DNA of 64,000 nt from Photobacterium chitinilyticum. GTDB taxonomy: Bacteria; Pseudomonadota; Gammaproteobacteria; Enterobacterales; Vibrionaceae. The stretch covers positions 62,001 through 126,000 of the forward strand of contig NZ_RJLM01000004.1 of the NCBI RefSeq assembly GCF_004104355.1. Direction: 5' to 3'. This document shows positions 29,058-39,213 of this stretch, in pieces. The first letter of the stretch is position 1, and each line of letters begins with the position of its first letter. The notes below the pieces were generated by a model that did no database searches, was not told the origin of the DNA, and saw nothing but the letters and a program-made list of their open reading frames with translations. The translations under genes and the position numbers were made by a program.

Positions 29058-30224
29058 ATGAATCTGCATGAATACCAGGCGAAACAGCTATTTGCTGAGT
29101 ACGGTCTGCCAGTTCCAGAAGGTTACGCTTGCGATACGCCACAAGAGGCCGCTGAAGCTGCAGGAAAGATCAGTGGCGGCAAGTGGGTTGTAAAGTGTCA
29201 GGTTCACGCTGGTGGCCGCGGTAAAGCGGGTGGCGTTGAACTGCATGATACCAAAGACGGCATCAAAGAATTCGCACAGAAGTGGCTAGGTAAAAACCTG
29301 GTGACTTACCAGACAGATGCCAATGGCCAGCCAGTAACAAAAATCCTGGTTGAAGAAGCATCAGATATCGCCAACGAGCTCTACCTGGGCGCTGTTGTTG
29401 ACCGCGGTACTCGCCGCATTGTTTTCATGGCATCAACTGAAGGTGGTGTGGAAATTGAAAAGGTTGCGGAAGAAACACCGGAGCTTATCCACAAAGCTGC
29501 GATTGATCCGTTGGTTGGCCCTCAGCCATACCAAGGTCGCGAGCTAGCATTCAAGCTTGGTCTTAAAGGAGACCAAATTAAGCAGTTCACTAAAATTTTC
29601 CTCGGTCTTGGCAATATGTTTGCTGACTATGATCTGGCACTGCTTGAAATCAATCCGTTGGTAATCACTGGCGACGACAACCTACTTTGTCTTGATGGTA
29701 AAATTAACATCGACTCAAATGCTATGTACCGCCAGCCAAAGCTTCGCGAAATGCATGATCCTTCACAAGAAGATGAGCGTGAAGCCCATGCGGCGCAGTG
29801 GGAGCTGAACTACGTCGCGCTAGACGGTAGCATTGGCTGTATGGTTAACGGTGCCGGCCTGGCGATGGGGACGATGGATATCGTTAACTTGCACGGTGGC
29901 CAGCCTGCAAACTTCCTTGATGTTGGCGGCGGTGCGACGAAAGAGCGTGTAACCGAAGCATTCAAGATCATCCTGTCTGACAGCAACGTGAAAGCTGTAC
30001 TGGTAAATATCTTCGGTGGCATTGTTCGTTGTGACCTTATTGCTGAGGGCATTATCGGTGCTGTTGAAGAAGTCGGTGTCGAAGTACCGGTTGTTGTTCG
30101 CCTTGAAGGTAATAACGCCGTACTGGGTGCAGAAACACTGGCCAAGAGTGGTCTGAATATTATTGCTGCGACTTCCCTAACTGAAGCAGCTGAAAAAGTA
30201 GTTGCTGCAGCGGAGGGTAAATAA
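29058..30224 (+). CDS. sucC: succinyl-CoA synthetase beta subunit
   Basis: ADP-forming subunit with an ATP-grasp fold that converts succinyl-CoA to succinate with substrate-level phosphorylation. It has 388 residues, as in E. coli. [18 protein letters not shown] at the N-terminus, [16 protein letters not shown] near residue 45, [16 protein letters not shown] near 285 and [11 protein letters not shown] near 317 are family hallmarks. Its stop TAA overlaps the sucD ATG by one base. Confidence 0.98.
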   Translation: MNLHEYQAKQLFAEYGLPVPEGYACDTPQEAAEAAGKISGGKWVVKCQVHAGGRGKAGGVELHDTKDGIKEFAQKWLGKNLVTYQTDANGQPVTKILVEEASDIANELYLGAVVDRGTRRIVFMASTEGGVEIEKVAEETPELIHKAAIDPLVGPQPYQGRELAFKLGLKGDQIKQFTKIFLGLGNMFADYDLALLEINPLVITGDDNLLCLDGKINIDSNAMYRQPKLREMHDPSQEDEREAHAAQWELNYVALDGSIGCMVNGAGLAMGTMDIVNLHGGQPANFLDVGGGATKERVTEAFKIILSDSNVKAVLVNIFGGIVRCDLIAEGIIGAVEEVGVEVPVVVRLEGNNAVLGAETLAKSGLNIIAATSLTEAAEKVVAAAEGK

Positions 30225-31096
30225 TGTCAGTTCTAATTAATAAAGATACCAAGGTAATTTGTCAGGGATTCACTGGCGGTCAGGGGACTTTCCACTCTGA
30301 GCAAGCCATTGAGTACGGAACACAGATGGTTGGCGGTGTATCTCCGGGTAAAGGCGGAACAACTCATCTTGGTTTACCTGTATTCAACACTGTACGTGAC
30401 GCTGTTGAAGCGACAGGTGCAACGGCAACCGTTATCTATGTTCCTGCACCTTTCTGTAAAGATGCAATCCTCGAAGCAATTGATGCGGGTATCGAGCTGA
30501 TTGTTACAATCACCGAAGGTATCCCTACGCTTGATATGCTAGATGTTAAAGTACGTCTTGATGAGGCTGGCGTGCGTATGATTGGTCCTAACTGTCCGGG
30601 TGTTATCACTCCTGATGAGTGTAAGATCGGTATCATGCCTGGTCATATCCATAAAGCAGGTAAAGTTGGTATCGTTTCGCGTTCAGGTACGCTGACTTAT
30701 GAAGCGGTCAAGCAGACTACCGATGAAGGTTTCGGCCAGTCAACATGCGTTGGTATCGGTGGTGACCCAATTCCTGGCGCAAACTTTATCGATGTCTTGG
30801 AGATGTTCGAGAAAGATCCTGCGACTGAAGCAATTGTGATGATTGGCGAAATCGGTGGTACAGCAGAAGAAGAAGCTGCTGCGTATATCAAAGAGAATGT
30901 CTCAAAGCCGGTGGTTTCTTACATCGCAGGTGTTACAGCGCCTCCGGGTAAGCGTATGGGGCACGCTGGAGCAATTATCTCTGGTGGTAAAGGGACCGCT
31001 GATGATAAGTTCCAGGCACTTGAATCTGCAGGAGTTAAAACAGTGAAGAGCCTGGCTGATATCGGCAAGGCACTGCGCGAAGTCACTGGCTGGTAA
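30224..31096 (+). CDS. sucD: succinyl-CoA synthetase alpha subunit
   Basis: CoA-binding subunit that carries the phosphohistidine intermediate. It has 290 residues (E. coli 289). [18 protein letters not shown] is at 16-33, the CoA-binding Rossmann fold occupies the N-terminal half, and the phosphorylated His is in [17 protein letters not shown] near residue 247. It is the last gene of the sdh-suc operon, followed by a terminator. Confidence 0.98.
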   Translation: MSVLINKDTKVICQGFTGGQGTFHSEQAIEYGTQMVGGVSPGKGGTTHLGLPVFNTVRDAVEATGATATVIYVPAPFCKDAILEAIDAGIELIVTITEGIPTLDMLDVKVRLDEAGVRMIGPNCPGVITPDECKIGIMPGHIHKAGKVGIVSRSGTLTYEAVKQTTDEGFGQSTCVGIGGDPIPGANFIDVLEMFEKDPATEAIVMIGEIGGTAEEEAAAYIKENVSKPVVSYIAGVTAPPGKRMGHAGAIISGGKGTADDKFQALESAGVKTVKSLADIGKALREVTGW

Positions 31097-31115
31097 TTCA
31101 GCATTGTGAAAGATT

Positions 31116-31146
31116 TGAAAACCCGCTATCTGGCGGGTTTTTTTAT
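31116..31146 (+). terminator. Rho-independent terminator of sdh-suc
   Basis: ACCCGC/GCGGGT stem with a run of seven T, 24 bases after sucD. In E. coli the corresponding 3' end yields the small RNA SdhX; whether this one is processed likewise is unknown. Confidence 0.9.
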
Positions 31147-31202
31147 TTGGTATCAACCCTCCCACCCAAGCATCAAGGGCCGTAGGGCAGGCTTCGTTAG
31201 GC

Positions 31203-31988
31203 TTAGGCCTCAGTACGCTTAAACTGGCTGAGCATAAACATGGCTGCGGCAGCGACCACAACGGAAGGACCCGCTGGCGTATCATAATGCCAAGACATGG
31301 CCAGACCGAGCACGACGGCAACGGAGCCAATAACGGATGCCAGTCCGGCCATTAGTTCCGGGCTATGGGAAAAACGTCGAGCTGTCGCTGCCGGAATAAT
31401 GAGTAGTGAAGTGATGATCAGGGCACCGACAAACTTCATTGCGACGGCGATAACCAGACCGACCATCAACATCAGCAGCAGTCGCATCAGATCGACATTA
31501 ACGCCTTCAACCTGAGCTAACTCTTCGTTAATTGTCATCGACAACAGCGGGCGCCATAAGGTGATGAGCATGGCCATGACAATAATGCCGCCGCCATAGA
31601 TCCATAATAAATCGGTGGTCGTCACCGCCAGCAAATCGCCAAATAGATAGGCCATCAAATCTATCCGAACATGGTCTAGAAAACTGACTGCGACCAAACC
31701 AAGCGACAAGGCACTGTGGGCGAGGATACCCAGCAGGGTATCGGTAGCGACATATTTCTGTTTCTGCAGGCTAACGAGGATCACGGCGAGTGCCAGGCAG
31801 CAGATCACCAGAGCCAAGTTTAGATTGATATTGAACAGGAAGCCAAGGGCGATGCCCAGCAAAGATGCATGGGAAAGTGTATCGCCAAAATAGGCCATTT
31901 TACGCCAGACGACGAAGGAGCCCAGCGGCCCGGCCAAGGCGGCAATGCCGATGCCTGCAATCAGTGCCGGTAGAATAAAATCAAGCAT
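31203..31988 (-). CDS. znuB: zinc ABC transporter permease ZnuB
   Basis: Inner-membrane permease of the high-affinity zinc importer ZnuABC. It has 261 residues (E. coli 261) with seven or eight hydrophobic helices. The ABC-3 family motif [16 protein letters not shown] is at about 35-50. It overlaps znuC by eight bases, so the two are translationally coupled. Confidence 0.96.
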   Translation of the reverse strand: MLDFILPALIAGIGIAALAGPLGSFVVWRKMAYFGDTLSHASLLGIALGFLFNINLNLALVICCLALAVILVSLQKQKYVATDTLLGILAHSALSLGLVAVSFLDHVRIDLMAYLFGDLLAVTTTDLLWIYGGGIIVMAMLITLWRPLLSMTINEELAQVEGVNVDLMRLLLMLMVGLVIAVAMKFVGALIITSLLIIPAATARRFSHSPELMAGLASVIGSVAVVLGLAMSWHYDTPAGPSVVVAAAAMFMLSQFKRTEA

Positions 31989-32757
31989 TGTGGTTCTCTT
32001 GTTGCGCGTGGTGGTGCTGACACGGGCCTACCGGACTGCCGGCAAGATCATGTTCATGATTGTGATGATGGTGGTAGAGTGCCAGCTGTTCGCTTTGCTG
32101 AGTACCGAACAGAGCAACATATGACGGGTGGCTGGTGATCGCTTCAGGGGCTCCAGAGCAGCAGACATGGTGGTGCAGGCAGATCACGTTGTCTGTCTTT
32201 GCCATAACCAGATGCAAGTCGTGTGAAACCATCAATATGGCACAGTTGAGCTTGTCCCGTAGTGATTGGATCAGGCTGTATAGCTCTAGTTGACCGTTGA
32301 CGTCCACACCTTGTACAGGCTCATCAAGTACTAGGAGATCCGGGCGCTGAAGCAGGGCCCGAGCCAATAGCACACGCTGCATTTCACCGCCAGAGAGGGA
32401 ATGCATATTGCTGTGGTGCAAGTGAACTCCGCTAACTAGCTTCAGTGCTTCTAGTCTGTCGGCATTGCTATAGCGGCCCGCCAGTCGCATAAAGCGATCA
32501 ACGCTGAGAGGCAGCGATGAATTTAACTCTAGTTTTTGTGGCACATAGCCTATCCGGAGTCCTTTCTGACGGATGACCTTTCCTGCAGTAGGTTTGCGCA
32601 AACCAGTGATGACTTTCACCAAGGTTGATTTGCCTGCACCATTTGGGCCAATCAATGTTGTGATTTGGCCCCGTTCAAGTTTGATTGAAACTTGGTCAAG
32701 CACGTGCCGTTCCGAGAAAGTCACGGTAACAGTCTGTAATTCAACTAAGGTTGTCAT
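31981..32757 (-). CDS. znuC: zinc ABC transporter ATP-binding protein ZnuC
   Basis: ATPase of the zinc importer, 258 residues from the ATG at 32757 (E. coli 251). Walker [10 protein letters not shown] is near residue 37, signature LSGGEMQRV near 130, Walker [13 protein letters not shown] near 150. The C-terminus is histidine-rich ([11 protein letters not shown] and further HHH), as in E. coli ZnuC but longer; it may sense or buffer zinc. A TTG 27 bases upstream is open in frame, but the N-terminus [10 protein letters not shown] matches the family, and the TTG sits almost inside the Zur box. Confidence 0.95.
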   Translation of the reverse strand: MTTLVELQTVTVTFSERHVLDQVSIKLERGQITTLIGPNGAGKSTLVKVITGLRKPTAGKVIRQKGLRIGYVPQKLELNSSLPLSVDRFMRLAGRYSNADRLEALKLVSGVHLHHSNMHSLSGGEMQRVLLARALLQRPDLLVLDEPVQGVDVNGQLELYSLIQSLRDKLNCAILMVSHDLHLVMAKTDNVICLHHHVCCSGAPEAITSHPSYVALFGTQQSEQLALYHHHHNHEHDLAGSPVGPCQHHHAQQENHNA

Positions 32758-32787
32758 AAAAAAGTGCTTCAAGGTATTTGCCAAAGT

Positions 32788-32810
32788 GAGATGTTATAAT
32801 ATAACATTTC
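32788..32810. promoter_or_regulatory. Zur box between znuC and znuA
   Basis: The 23-base palindrome ATGTTATAATATAACAT flanked by GAG and TTC matches the gamma-proteobacterial Zur consensus (GAAATGTTATANTATAACATTTC) except for one base. It sits in the 91-base divergent region and would control both znuCB and znuA. Confidence 0.9.
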
Positions 32811-32848
32811 ATACTTGTTTGTAATCAATAATTATTTCGGAAAACATT

Positions 32849-33742
32849 ATGCGCCGATTGTTACCTTGCTTTTGCTCTGTTGCACTACTGTTCTCGTCAT
32901 ACCTTTCAGCCGGTGAGTTTAAAGTTGTGACAACAGTTAAGCCCCTGAACCTGATCGTACAGGAGCTAACTGCTGGCGCTGCGAACAGCGAAACTTTATT
33001 GCCAGCAGGAACATCCCCCCATGATTACGCACTGCGTCCATCGGATGTGAAAAAACTCAGAGATGCGGATCTGGTTGTGTGGGTCGGCCCTGAGCTGGAA
33101 ATGTTCCTGTCCAAAGTACTAGAGGCGAAAGGCAACAGCTTGGCACTGACAGAACAACATACAATTGATCTTCGTCATTATGAAGAGGGCGTTGAAATTG
33201 ATCATGATGATCACAGCCATAGTCACGATGGCGTAGATCCACACCTATGGCTTGGACCGAAGCAAGCAATTCAGGCAGCGAACGTGATTTCTGAGGCGCT
33301 TATCAAGTTTGATCCATTGCATAAAAATAAATATGAAGATAATCTTTCGATGTTCGTTTCTGAGGTGGAACAGGCCATCGATGAGTTGAACATAGAACTG
33401 AAACCATTAGCCGATCGCGGCTACTATGTTTTTCATGACGGCTATGGCTATTTTGAAGAACAGTTTGGTCTAAATAATCTCGGGCATTTTACTGTTGATC
33501 CCGATCGTCGCCCGGGTGCGAAAACATTAGTTTCTATCCGCCGCTCATTACAGGACAAGCAGGCGCAATGCGTATTCAGCGAGCCTCAGTTCTCTCCGGC
33601 GGTAGTAAAAAGTGTGGTTAGTGGTACAGAAGTCAATATTGGAACCCTTGATCCAATGGCAACGGAAATTGCTGAGGAAAAGGGAGGTTATGTCCGATTT
33701 TTGCAAGAATTGGGGCAAAGTTTTACCAAGTGTCTTAAATAA
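32849..33742 (+). CDS. znuA: periplasmic zinc-binding protein ZnuA
   Basis: Captures Zn(II) in the periplasm and delivers it to ZnuB. It has 297 residues with a signal peptide at about 1-21 (MRRLLPCFCSVALLFSSYLSA). The metal-site His is in SPHDYALRPSD near residue 57; a short His/Asp-rich loop (DHDDHSHSHD) near 118-127 precedes the conserved DPHLWLGPK. It is divergent from znuCB across the Zur box, and mepM follows by two bases, as in E. coli. Confidence 0.96.
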   Translation: MRRLLPCFCSVALLFSSYLSAGEFKVVTTVKPLNLIVQELTAGAANSETLLPAGTSPHDYALRPSDVKKLRDADLVVWVGPELEMFLSKVLEAKGNSLALTEQHTIDLRHYEEGVEIDHDDHSHSHDGVDPHLWLGPKQAIQAANVISEALIKFDPLHKNKYEDNLSMFVSEVEQAIDELNIELKPLADRGYYVFHDGYGYFEEQFGLNNLGHFTVDPDRRPGAKTLVSIRRSLQDKQAQCVFSEPQFSPAVVKSVVSGTEVNIGTLDPMATEIAEEKGGYVRFLQELGQSFTKCLK

Positions 33743-33744
33743 TA

Positions 33745-35100
33745 ATGAAAATATTCAAGGTTGCGGCCTTTACAATTAAACAGCTATCTCGCCAGCATCG
33801 TATTGCTTTAGCCTCAACCTCATTGCTCGTCGTGGCTGCCTTGTTATGGCAGCCTTCATCGCCACTTAAGCAGGCTGTCTCATACCAATCCAACCAACGG
33901 ATTGATGTCGAGCTTCCGGTTGAAGAGCTCGATGTCTTATCTGAGCAAAATAGCGAACCGATGGGAGCGGTTCTTGATCCCCAGGATCCGGAATTTTCAG
34001 CACCGAAGGATGAATTAGAGCAACAGCTCGAAGAAGTCGCTGATGTTGCCCACACCCATAAGGTGACGTCTGGCGAGACATTAGGCGTGATTTTTTCGCA
34101 GTATGCACTGCCTATTGCAGATATGTATCGTCTGATAAAAGTGAATAAGTCGATCCAAAACCTTGGTGTTGGCCAGATGATTGAATGGTCAGTTACTGAG
34201 GAGGGACGGGTAAAAGAGTTCAGCGTTAAGCGCAGTGCCAAAATGACTGACGTTTATACGTTGACGGATCAAGGCTACAAGTTTAAGCAGCTGGAAGAGA
34301 ACGGCGAAATTAAACCTGTAATGCTGACCGGACGGATCTCCGGCAGTTTTTATCAGTCTGCCCGTACAGCAGGCCTATCCCCAAACCAGATTCAAACGGT
34401 AGTTCAGGCCCTGCAATGGCGTTTTGATTTTGGCAGAGAGGCACGTAAAGGCGATCGTTTTGCCGTCTCGGTCGAGCGAGAGTTCATTGAGGGCAAAGCA
34501 GTGACTCGTGGCAATGTCAAATCCTTGTATTACCTGAGCGGCAGTCGTGAAGTCTTTGTGATGCGCCACGACGACGGCCAGTTTTATGATGCTGAAGGAA
34601 AAAGCTTGAACCGTGCATTGCGCCGGATCCCTTTAGCAAAACGCTATCGTATCAGCTCCTCATTTAACCCACGCCGGAAGCATCCTGTGACAGGACGTAT
34701 CTCGCCACACAATGGCACTGATTTTGCCACCCCAATTGGCACAACGGTGGTTGCGGCCGGTGATGGCGTCGTCGTTAAAGCGAGAAAACACCCGTTGGCT
34801 GGTAACTATGTGGTAATTAAGCACGGCCGTGAATACATGACTCGGTACCTGCATTTACATAAATTATTTGTGAAGGTGGGTGACAAGGTCACGATGGGGC
34901 AGCGTATTGCGCTTAGTGGTAATACAGGGCGTTCGACAGGACCGCACCTCCATTACGAGCTAATCAAAAAGAATCGTGCGGTGAACGCTATGAAGGTTCC
35001 CCTGCCGCAGGCCGAACCCATTTCATCGAAGCAACGTGGTCGCTTTGTCCAGCTTGCAAGCGATGAGAGGCAGAAATTACTAGCTGTAATGCCAGGTTGA
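33745..35100 (+). CDS. mepM: murein DD-endopeptidase MepM (peptidase M23)
   Basis: Cuts D-Ala-mDAP cross-links so that peptidoglycan can expand. It has 451 residues (E. coli YebA/MepM 440). An uncleaved-looking N-terminal anchor is at about 18-36, an OapA/LysM-like region at about 105-150 (HKVTSGETLGVIFSQYAL), and the LytM domain from about 305 with the zinc ligands in HNGTDFA (His322, Asp326) and HLHYEL (His401, His403). It starts two bases after znuA stops, so Zur control may extend to it, which makes sense for a zinc enzyme. Confidence 0.95.
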   Translation: MKIFKVAAFTIKQLSRQHRIALASTSLLVVAALLWQPSSPLKQAVSYQSNQRIDVELPVEELDVLSEQNSEPMGAVLDPQDPEFSAPKDELEQQLEEVADVAHTHKVTSGETLGVIFSQYALPIADMYRLIKVNKSIQNLGVGQMIEWSVTEEGRVKEFSVKRSAKMTDVYTLTDQGYKFKQLEENGEIKPVMLTGRISGSFYQSARTAGLSPNQIQTVVQALQWRFDFGREARKGDRFAVSVEREFIEGKAVTRGNVKSLYYLSGSREVFVMRHDDGQFYDAEGKSLNRALRRIPLAKRYRISSSFNPRRKHPVTGRISPHNGTDFATPIGTTVVAAGDGVVVKARKHPLAGNYVVIKHGREYMTRYLHLHKLFVKVGDKVTMGQRIALSGNTGRSTGPHLHYELIKKNRAVNAMKVPLPQAEPISSKQRGRFVQLASDERQKLLAVMPG

Positions 35101-35103
35101 TAA

Positions 35104-35130
35104 GAAAGCGCACTAAGGTGCGCTTTTTTT
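35104..35130 (+). terminator. Rho-independent terminator of znuA-mepM
   Basis: AAAGCGCAC/GTGCGCTTT stem with a TAAG loop followed by T residues. Confidence 0.9.
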
Positions 35131-35253
35131 ATGTCTCATCGCTCATTTTATAAAATCACCATTACACTAAAGGGCAACATACTGCATAATGTCCTGTTAC
35201 GTTGCCGTAAGTTGTTACAGGGATAAGAGTCTTTTAATAGTTCCTGATCTTTT

Positions 35254-38200
35254 ATGAATAAAGCCCTTCTTATTTTATTGTTTTGCCTGTCGGTGCTGTT
35301 TAGCTGCAGTATTGCAACAGCAGACGCCAATCATGCTTTTTACCCGCTCCCCCATCAGGAACGCGGAAGCTTCGTGGCGGCTGAAAAAATCATTCGCAAC
35401 ACAAACAGTGGGCTGTGGTTTGTTGATGTTCAGGGATCATTGATTTTTTATGATGGCAGTAGGTTAAACAATGCTGTCGATGAGGCTGGCGAAACGATTA
35501 CTGGTGTGACAGACGCCGTGATGCTCGAACAGGAGCTTTGGCTTGTAAAAGATGGCTTGGCTTACTGTTACTTGCCTACAACAACTGAGCTGCACCGATT
35601 GGATATGAGCTCGACGCCTTTTCAGTTTGTAGAAAGCCAGGGACAAGAAATCTGGTTTGCAAATAGCCGGGGACTATATGCGGTAATAGATAGGCAACAA
35701 CAGCCGGAGTTTTTTCCTTTTCCGAAATCGTTCTCCATAACAGGGCTATATGGTGCTGGAGGTTCGATTTTCGTTGCAGGGGAGCAGGGCGTTTATGAAT
35801 TTAGAAATCGCCAGTTTATAGAGCTCCTCCTGTATCCAGGTCAGAAAGTAACGACAGTATTTGAAGACAGTCAACACCAGTTATGGTTTGGCACCTTGAA
35901 CGGGCTGTATCTATCTCGCCGCGAACGTGTTTTTGTTCCTGCTCAAAATACACTGAGGAATAATTCATCAGTTTCCGCTATTGCTGAAACTGAATCAGGT
36001 ATGTGGATAGGGACCCCGCGAGGACTTAACCATATTGATAAGCAGTTACTAAAAGTGACTCACTATAGCGCTGATGCCGATGGTGAGTACTCTATTAATG
36101 GCAATCGCATTATGGCCCTGTTACGTGATGAGAAAGATGGATTGTGGATAGCAACCAATAGCGGTATTAACTATTTGCCCACCTCTACGGCCGCATTGAG
36201 ACAGGTTCCTTATAATCAAGACACAGGTCTGATCCCGCCCAGCCAAATCAACCAACTTCAGCAGCTTGATGGTGGAAGCATCTGGCTGGCCACAGACGAC
36301 GGGCTGATAGAGTTTGAAGATAATCTTAATATTGTCAGACGTTTGCCTGTAACAGGCGGGGTCAACCATTTTGTCTATAAAGAGGGTACATTCTGGCTGG
36401 CAACTGACTCCGGTTTGAAGGCGTACTCCTTGGAAAGCAGCGAGTGGTTGGCTCAAAGGCTACCCGCCTGGTTTCAAAATCAGCCTATTACCAGTTTGAT
36501 GATTGATCGTTACAACTCAGTTTGGATTGGTATGCAATCTCACCTCTATCGGTACTGGCCTGATACGGAAGAGCTTAATGCATTTGGTAGTCATTGGTTT
36601 CAGGCTCCGCATGGTAGTGAATCAGTGACGATCTTGTTTGAGGATAGCCATCATCAAGTTTGGGTGGGAACTGACTATGGTTTATACAGATTTAGTGCCG
36701 GTCTGTTGAACATTGTTGATGAAACCGCTCATCAGGGCGGTGTTATTGATATATTTGAAGATATATTAGGCCAGTTGTGGGTTGTGAATTCCCACGGTCT
36801 TCAATATTCACCGAAATTAACCTCGCTTCAGTTGAAATCAGTTGCCCTTAATGGTGCGTATGCCAAGCCGTATTGCGTTGTTGGTGATAATGGAGGGAGC
36901 TGGGTAGCAACAAGTCGGGGGCTTTCCTATTACTCTCTTTCCGCAAAGATGAAACTGCATCTGCCACCGCTGGTTGGAGGGTTTGAAAATGAACCCTTTT
37001 CACCTGTCTGTGAGATATTAAAATCGGGAAAATTATTGCTCAGTGGCCGGAAAGGGCTACTGGAGATAGATCCAAAGATACTGCTTACTTCTGATACTCA
37101 AATGTTTTCAATTGTGGTCGGTGATATTCAGGTTGATAATCGGTTAGAGCGCGTTGCTGGTGCTAATGCGCAGCTATTGTCTGTACCGTATGGATCATCT
37201 GTGAGCTTTAATGTTGGTGTGCTGCCGTTCTCAGGTCTGGCCAAGGTGCAATATCGTTTGAAGGGGCATAGTAAAGAAGGCTGGAATCCGCTCAGTAGCC
37301 CAATTTTGTACTTAGATAACCTTGCCCCCGGAGAGTACCAGCTAGAGCTGCAGTTTGATGACGTTAATTTGCAAGGACAGCCAGAGAGCAGCTACGCATT
37401 TCGAGTCTCAAACTTATGGCTTTTACCTCACTGGTCGACATCGTTGCCTGTTGTTCTGTTTGTTACTTTTCTTCTCTCACTGATTGTGTGGCGAGCTCGC
37501 GTCTACCAACGTCAAAACCTATCTCTTAAGCAATCTGTGTTTCGTCAAACGGCCAGAATTGAACTCAATAAAAAGCAGTTGTATGCCAGCAATAAACATT
37601 TGCAGCGAATATTGCATATGCGGCAAAAATTCATGGCTCAGCTATACCATGAACTACGCATCCCCCTGTCACTGATCCTTGGGCCGCTAAAGAAGATGCA
37701 GGTATCGAGCAAGGGCGGAGAAACAGAGCAACTTCAGTTGGTTGCTAATAATGTTGAACGGTCATTACATCTAGTTGAACAGCTGTTGACCCGGGATGCC
37801 CAGGCTTTTCTTGAACCGGACAAGCCCTGCGAGCAGCGGGTAAGCCCGATTATTCAGGCTTGTTGTATGAGCTGGCAACTGGAGGCCGATCAAAAAGATA
37901 TTACCCTTTGCCTGGAAGATGATACCGGCGGATTGAGTGTTCTCGTTGCCCCTTATCACCTTGAAATTATGGTTGGTAACTTACTGTCTAATGCTCTTAA
38001 ATTTACGTCTCGGCAGGGATGTATCAATGTCACGGTTAAAGACTTAAATCATCAGTTGGTGGTGTCGGTGAGCGACACCGGTAAAGGGATGCCGGAAGAT
38101 GTCAGAAAGAATATCTTTAACAGTTATTTCAAAGAAGGTGGTGACTTTAATCCGGAAGCGGGGTTTGGCTTAGGACTTAGTACCGTCAAGCAGCTTGTTG

Positions 38201-38742
38201 AAGTCTATGCTGGTGAAATATCAGTGGTTAGTTACCAAGGTATTGGAAGTGAGTTCATTCTTTATTTACCGCTATATCGCGAGGGCTGTGTGAGAACCTT
38301 GGCGGGCGAAGGCAAAACAAGAATAGTGACACCGGAAGATCTGCCTAAGCTGCTAGTTGCCTCAATTGATGAGGAGGTAGTATCGTGTCTGGGGGCTTTG
38401 TTACAGAATTATCCTTTGATCACTGCATGCGATGGTTATGAGGCTGTGATTTTAGCCAAAGAAAATCAGCCTGATATCATATTGTGTGACTTGATGCTGC
38501 CAGGCCTTGATGGGCTTCAAGTTCGTGAACGACTACAAGAAGAACCAAGAGAGTGCCATGCTGTGTTTGTTTTGATGATAGAAAACAGCAGTCAAGGCCA
38601 TGTTGCTGCAGATATCGATTCTGTGCTCACCAAGCCTTTTGAGCCAGATACGGTGCTCAACCATATCCAGTTACTGCTACATGATGAGCGTCCTCAACTT
38701 CGTCAGACTAATTGCGGTAAAGGCGAAGTAGCAAAAGCTTAA
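35254..38742 (+). CDS. hybrid sensor histidine kinase with beta-propeller sensor and degenerate receiver
   Basis: A 1162-residue protein. Signal peptide at about 1-24. Residues 30-625 are periplasmic repeats of the two-component propeller type (LWFGTLNGLY, MWIGTPRGLN, LWIATNSGIN, VWVGTDYGLY). A Y_Y_Y domain is at about 644-714 and one membrane helix near 728-748. HisKA has phospho-acceptor His799 in YHELRIPLSL; HATPase has GNLLSNALKFT, DTGKGMP and GFGLGLST. The receiver (about 1030-1142) keeps Asp1079 (LCDLMLP) and Lys in LTKPF, but the acidic pair reads Ser-Ile (LVASIDEE) and the conserved Thr is replaced. No DNA-binding domain follows. The ligand is unknown. A cognate regulator is not adjacent; feo lies downstream after 240 bases. 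Confidence 0.9.
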   Translation: MNKALLILLFCLSVLFSCSIATADANHAFYPLPHQERGSFVAAEKIIRNTNSGLWFVDVQGSLIFYDGSRLNNAVDEAGETITGVTDAVMLEQELWLVKDGLAYCYLPTTTELHRLDMSSTPFQFVESQGQEIWFANSRGLYAVIDRQQQPEFFPFPKSFSITGLYGAGGSIFVAGEQGVYEFRNRQFIELLLYPGQKVTTVFEDSQHQLWFGTLNGLYLSRRERVFVPAQNTLRNNSSVSAIAETESGMWIGTPRGLNHIDKQLLKVTHYSADADGEYSINGNRIMALLRDEKDGLWIATNSGINYLPTSTAALRQVPYNQDTGLIPPSQINQLQQLDGGSIWLATDDGLIEFEDNLNIVRRLPVTGGVNHFVYKEGTFWLATDSGLKAYSLESSEWLAQRLPAWFQNQPITSLMIDRYNSVWIGMQSHLYRYWPDTEELNAFGSHWFQAPHGSESVTILFEDSHHQVWVGTDYGLYRFSAGLLNIVDETAHQGGVIDIFEDILGQLWVVNSHGLQYSPKLTSLQLKSVALNGAYAKPYCVVGDNGGSWVATSRGLSYYSLSAKMKLHLPPLVGGFENEPFSPVCEILKSGKLLLSGRKGLLEIDPKILLTSDTQMFSIVVGDIQVDNRLERVAGANAQLLSVPYGSSVSFNVGVLPFSGLAKVQYRLKGHSKEGWNPLSSPILYLDNLAPGEYQLELQFDDVNLQGQPESSYAFRVSNLWLLPHWSTSLPVVLFVTFLLSLIVWRARVYQRQNLSLKQSVFRQTARIELNKKQLYASNKHLQRILHMRQKFMAQLYHELRIPLSLILGPLKKMQVSSKGGETEQLQLVANNVERSLHLVEQLLTRDAQAFLEPDKPCEQRVSPIIQACCMSWQLEADQKDITLCLEDDTGGLSVLVAPYHLEIMVGNLLSNALKFTSRQGCINVTVKDLNHQLVVSVSDTGKGMPEDVRKNIFNSYFKEGGDFNPEAGFGLGLSTVKQLVEVYAGEISVVSYQGIGSEFILYLPLYREGCVRTLAGEGKTRIVTPEDLPKLLVASIDEEVVSCLGALLQNYPLITACDGYEAVILAKENQPDIILCDLMLPGLDGLQVRERLQEEPRECHAVFVLMIENSSQGHVAADIDSVLTKPFEPDTVLNHIQLLLHDERPQLRQTNCGKGEVAKA

Positions 38743-38901
38743 AAAAACATCTTGTAACGCTTGGTTGTTGGTGTTTTGTTGGTAATTTACGTCTTTTTTT
38801 AACAACCTCAAGACTTTTTATCGAAAGGGAATATCGAGTAATTTCGGGATTTTCTGACTCAGTAATAAATAAACCTAATAAGCATACCAATATGAGGGTT
38901 T

Positions 38902-38915
38902 TTGATTTAAGACAA
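38902..38915 (+). promoter_or_regulatory. possible FNR box upstream of feoA
   Basis: TTGAT-TTAA-GACAA matches the FNR consensus TTGAT-N4-ATCAA at eight of ten positions. Ferrous iron uptake by Feo is FNR-activated in E. coli. Confidence 0.4.
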
Positions 38916-38952
38916 TGCGCAATGTGTTTCAACCTGTAGTATTGCTATTAGG

Positions 38953-38971
38953 AATAAAAATAATTCTTATT
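38953..38971 (+). promoter_or_regulatory. candidate Fur box of feoABC
   Basis: AATAAAAATAATTCTTATT matches 13 of 19 positions of the GATAATGATAATCATTATC consensus and lies 14 bases before the feoA start. Confidence 0.65.
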
Positions 38972-38985
38972 AAGGTGTTGGTAAG

Positions 38986-39213
38986 ATGAAACTGTCTGAA
39001 TTATCGTGCGGGGCCAATGGAGTAGTAACCAGCTTGTCTGAGCTTCCTTCAGCAACGAGAAAGAAGTTAATGGTTATGGGGTTGTTACCTGAAACTCAGG
39101 TGACGGTTGTTCGTTTGGCGCCGTTGGGTGATCCGTTACAGGTGCGTGTCCGTGGTGTTGATATTGCGTTGCGCAAGCAGATTGCAGCCAATATTGAGGT
39201 GGAGATACGCTAA
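38986..39213 (+). CDS. feoA: ferrous iron transport protein FeoA
   Basis: A 75-residue cytoplasmic SH3-like protein needed for Feo-mediated Fe(II) uptake. The motif LMVMGLLPETQVTVVRLAPLGDP is typical, and E. coli FeoA is also 75 residues long. AAGG precedes the ATG. Its stop overlaps the feoB start by one base. Confidence 0.95.
   Translation: MKLSELSCGANGVVTSLSELPSATRKKLMVMGLLPETQVTVVRLAPLGDPLQVRVRGVDIALRKQIAANIEVEIR

Noticed and set aside
31097-31146. SdhX-like small RNA from the sucD 3' end
   Set aside because: The untranslated segment before the terminator is only about 25 bases and no seed similarity could be judged by eye, so it is not listed as an RNA gene.
32758-32784. TTG start extending ZnuC by nine residues
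   Set aside because: It would lie four bases from the Zur box, has no ribosome site, and the ATG at 32757 matches the family N-terminus.
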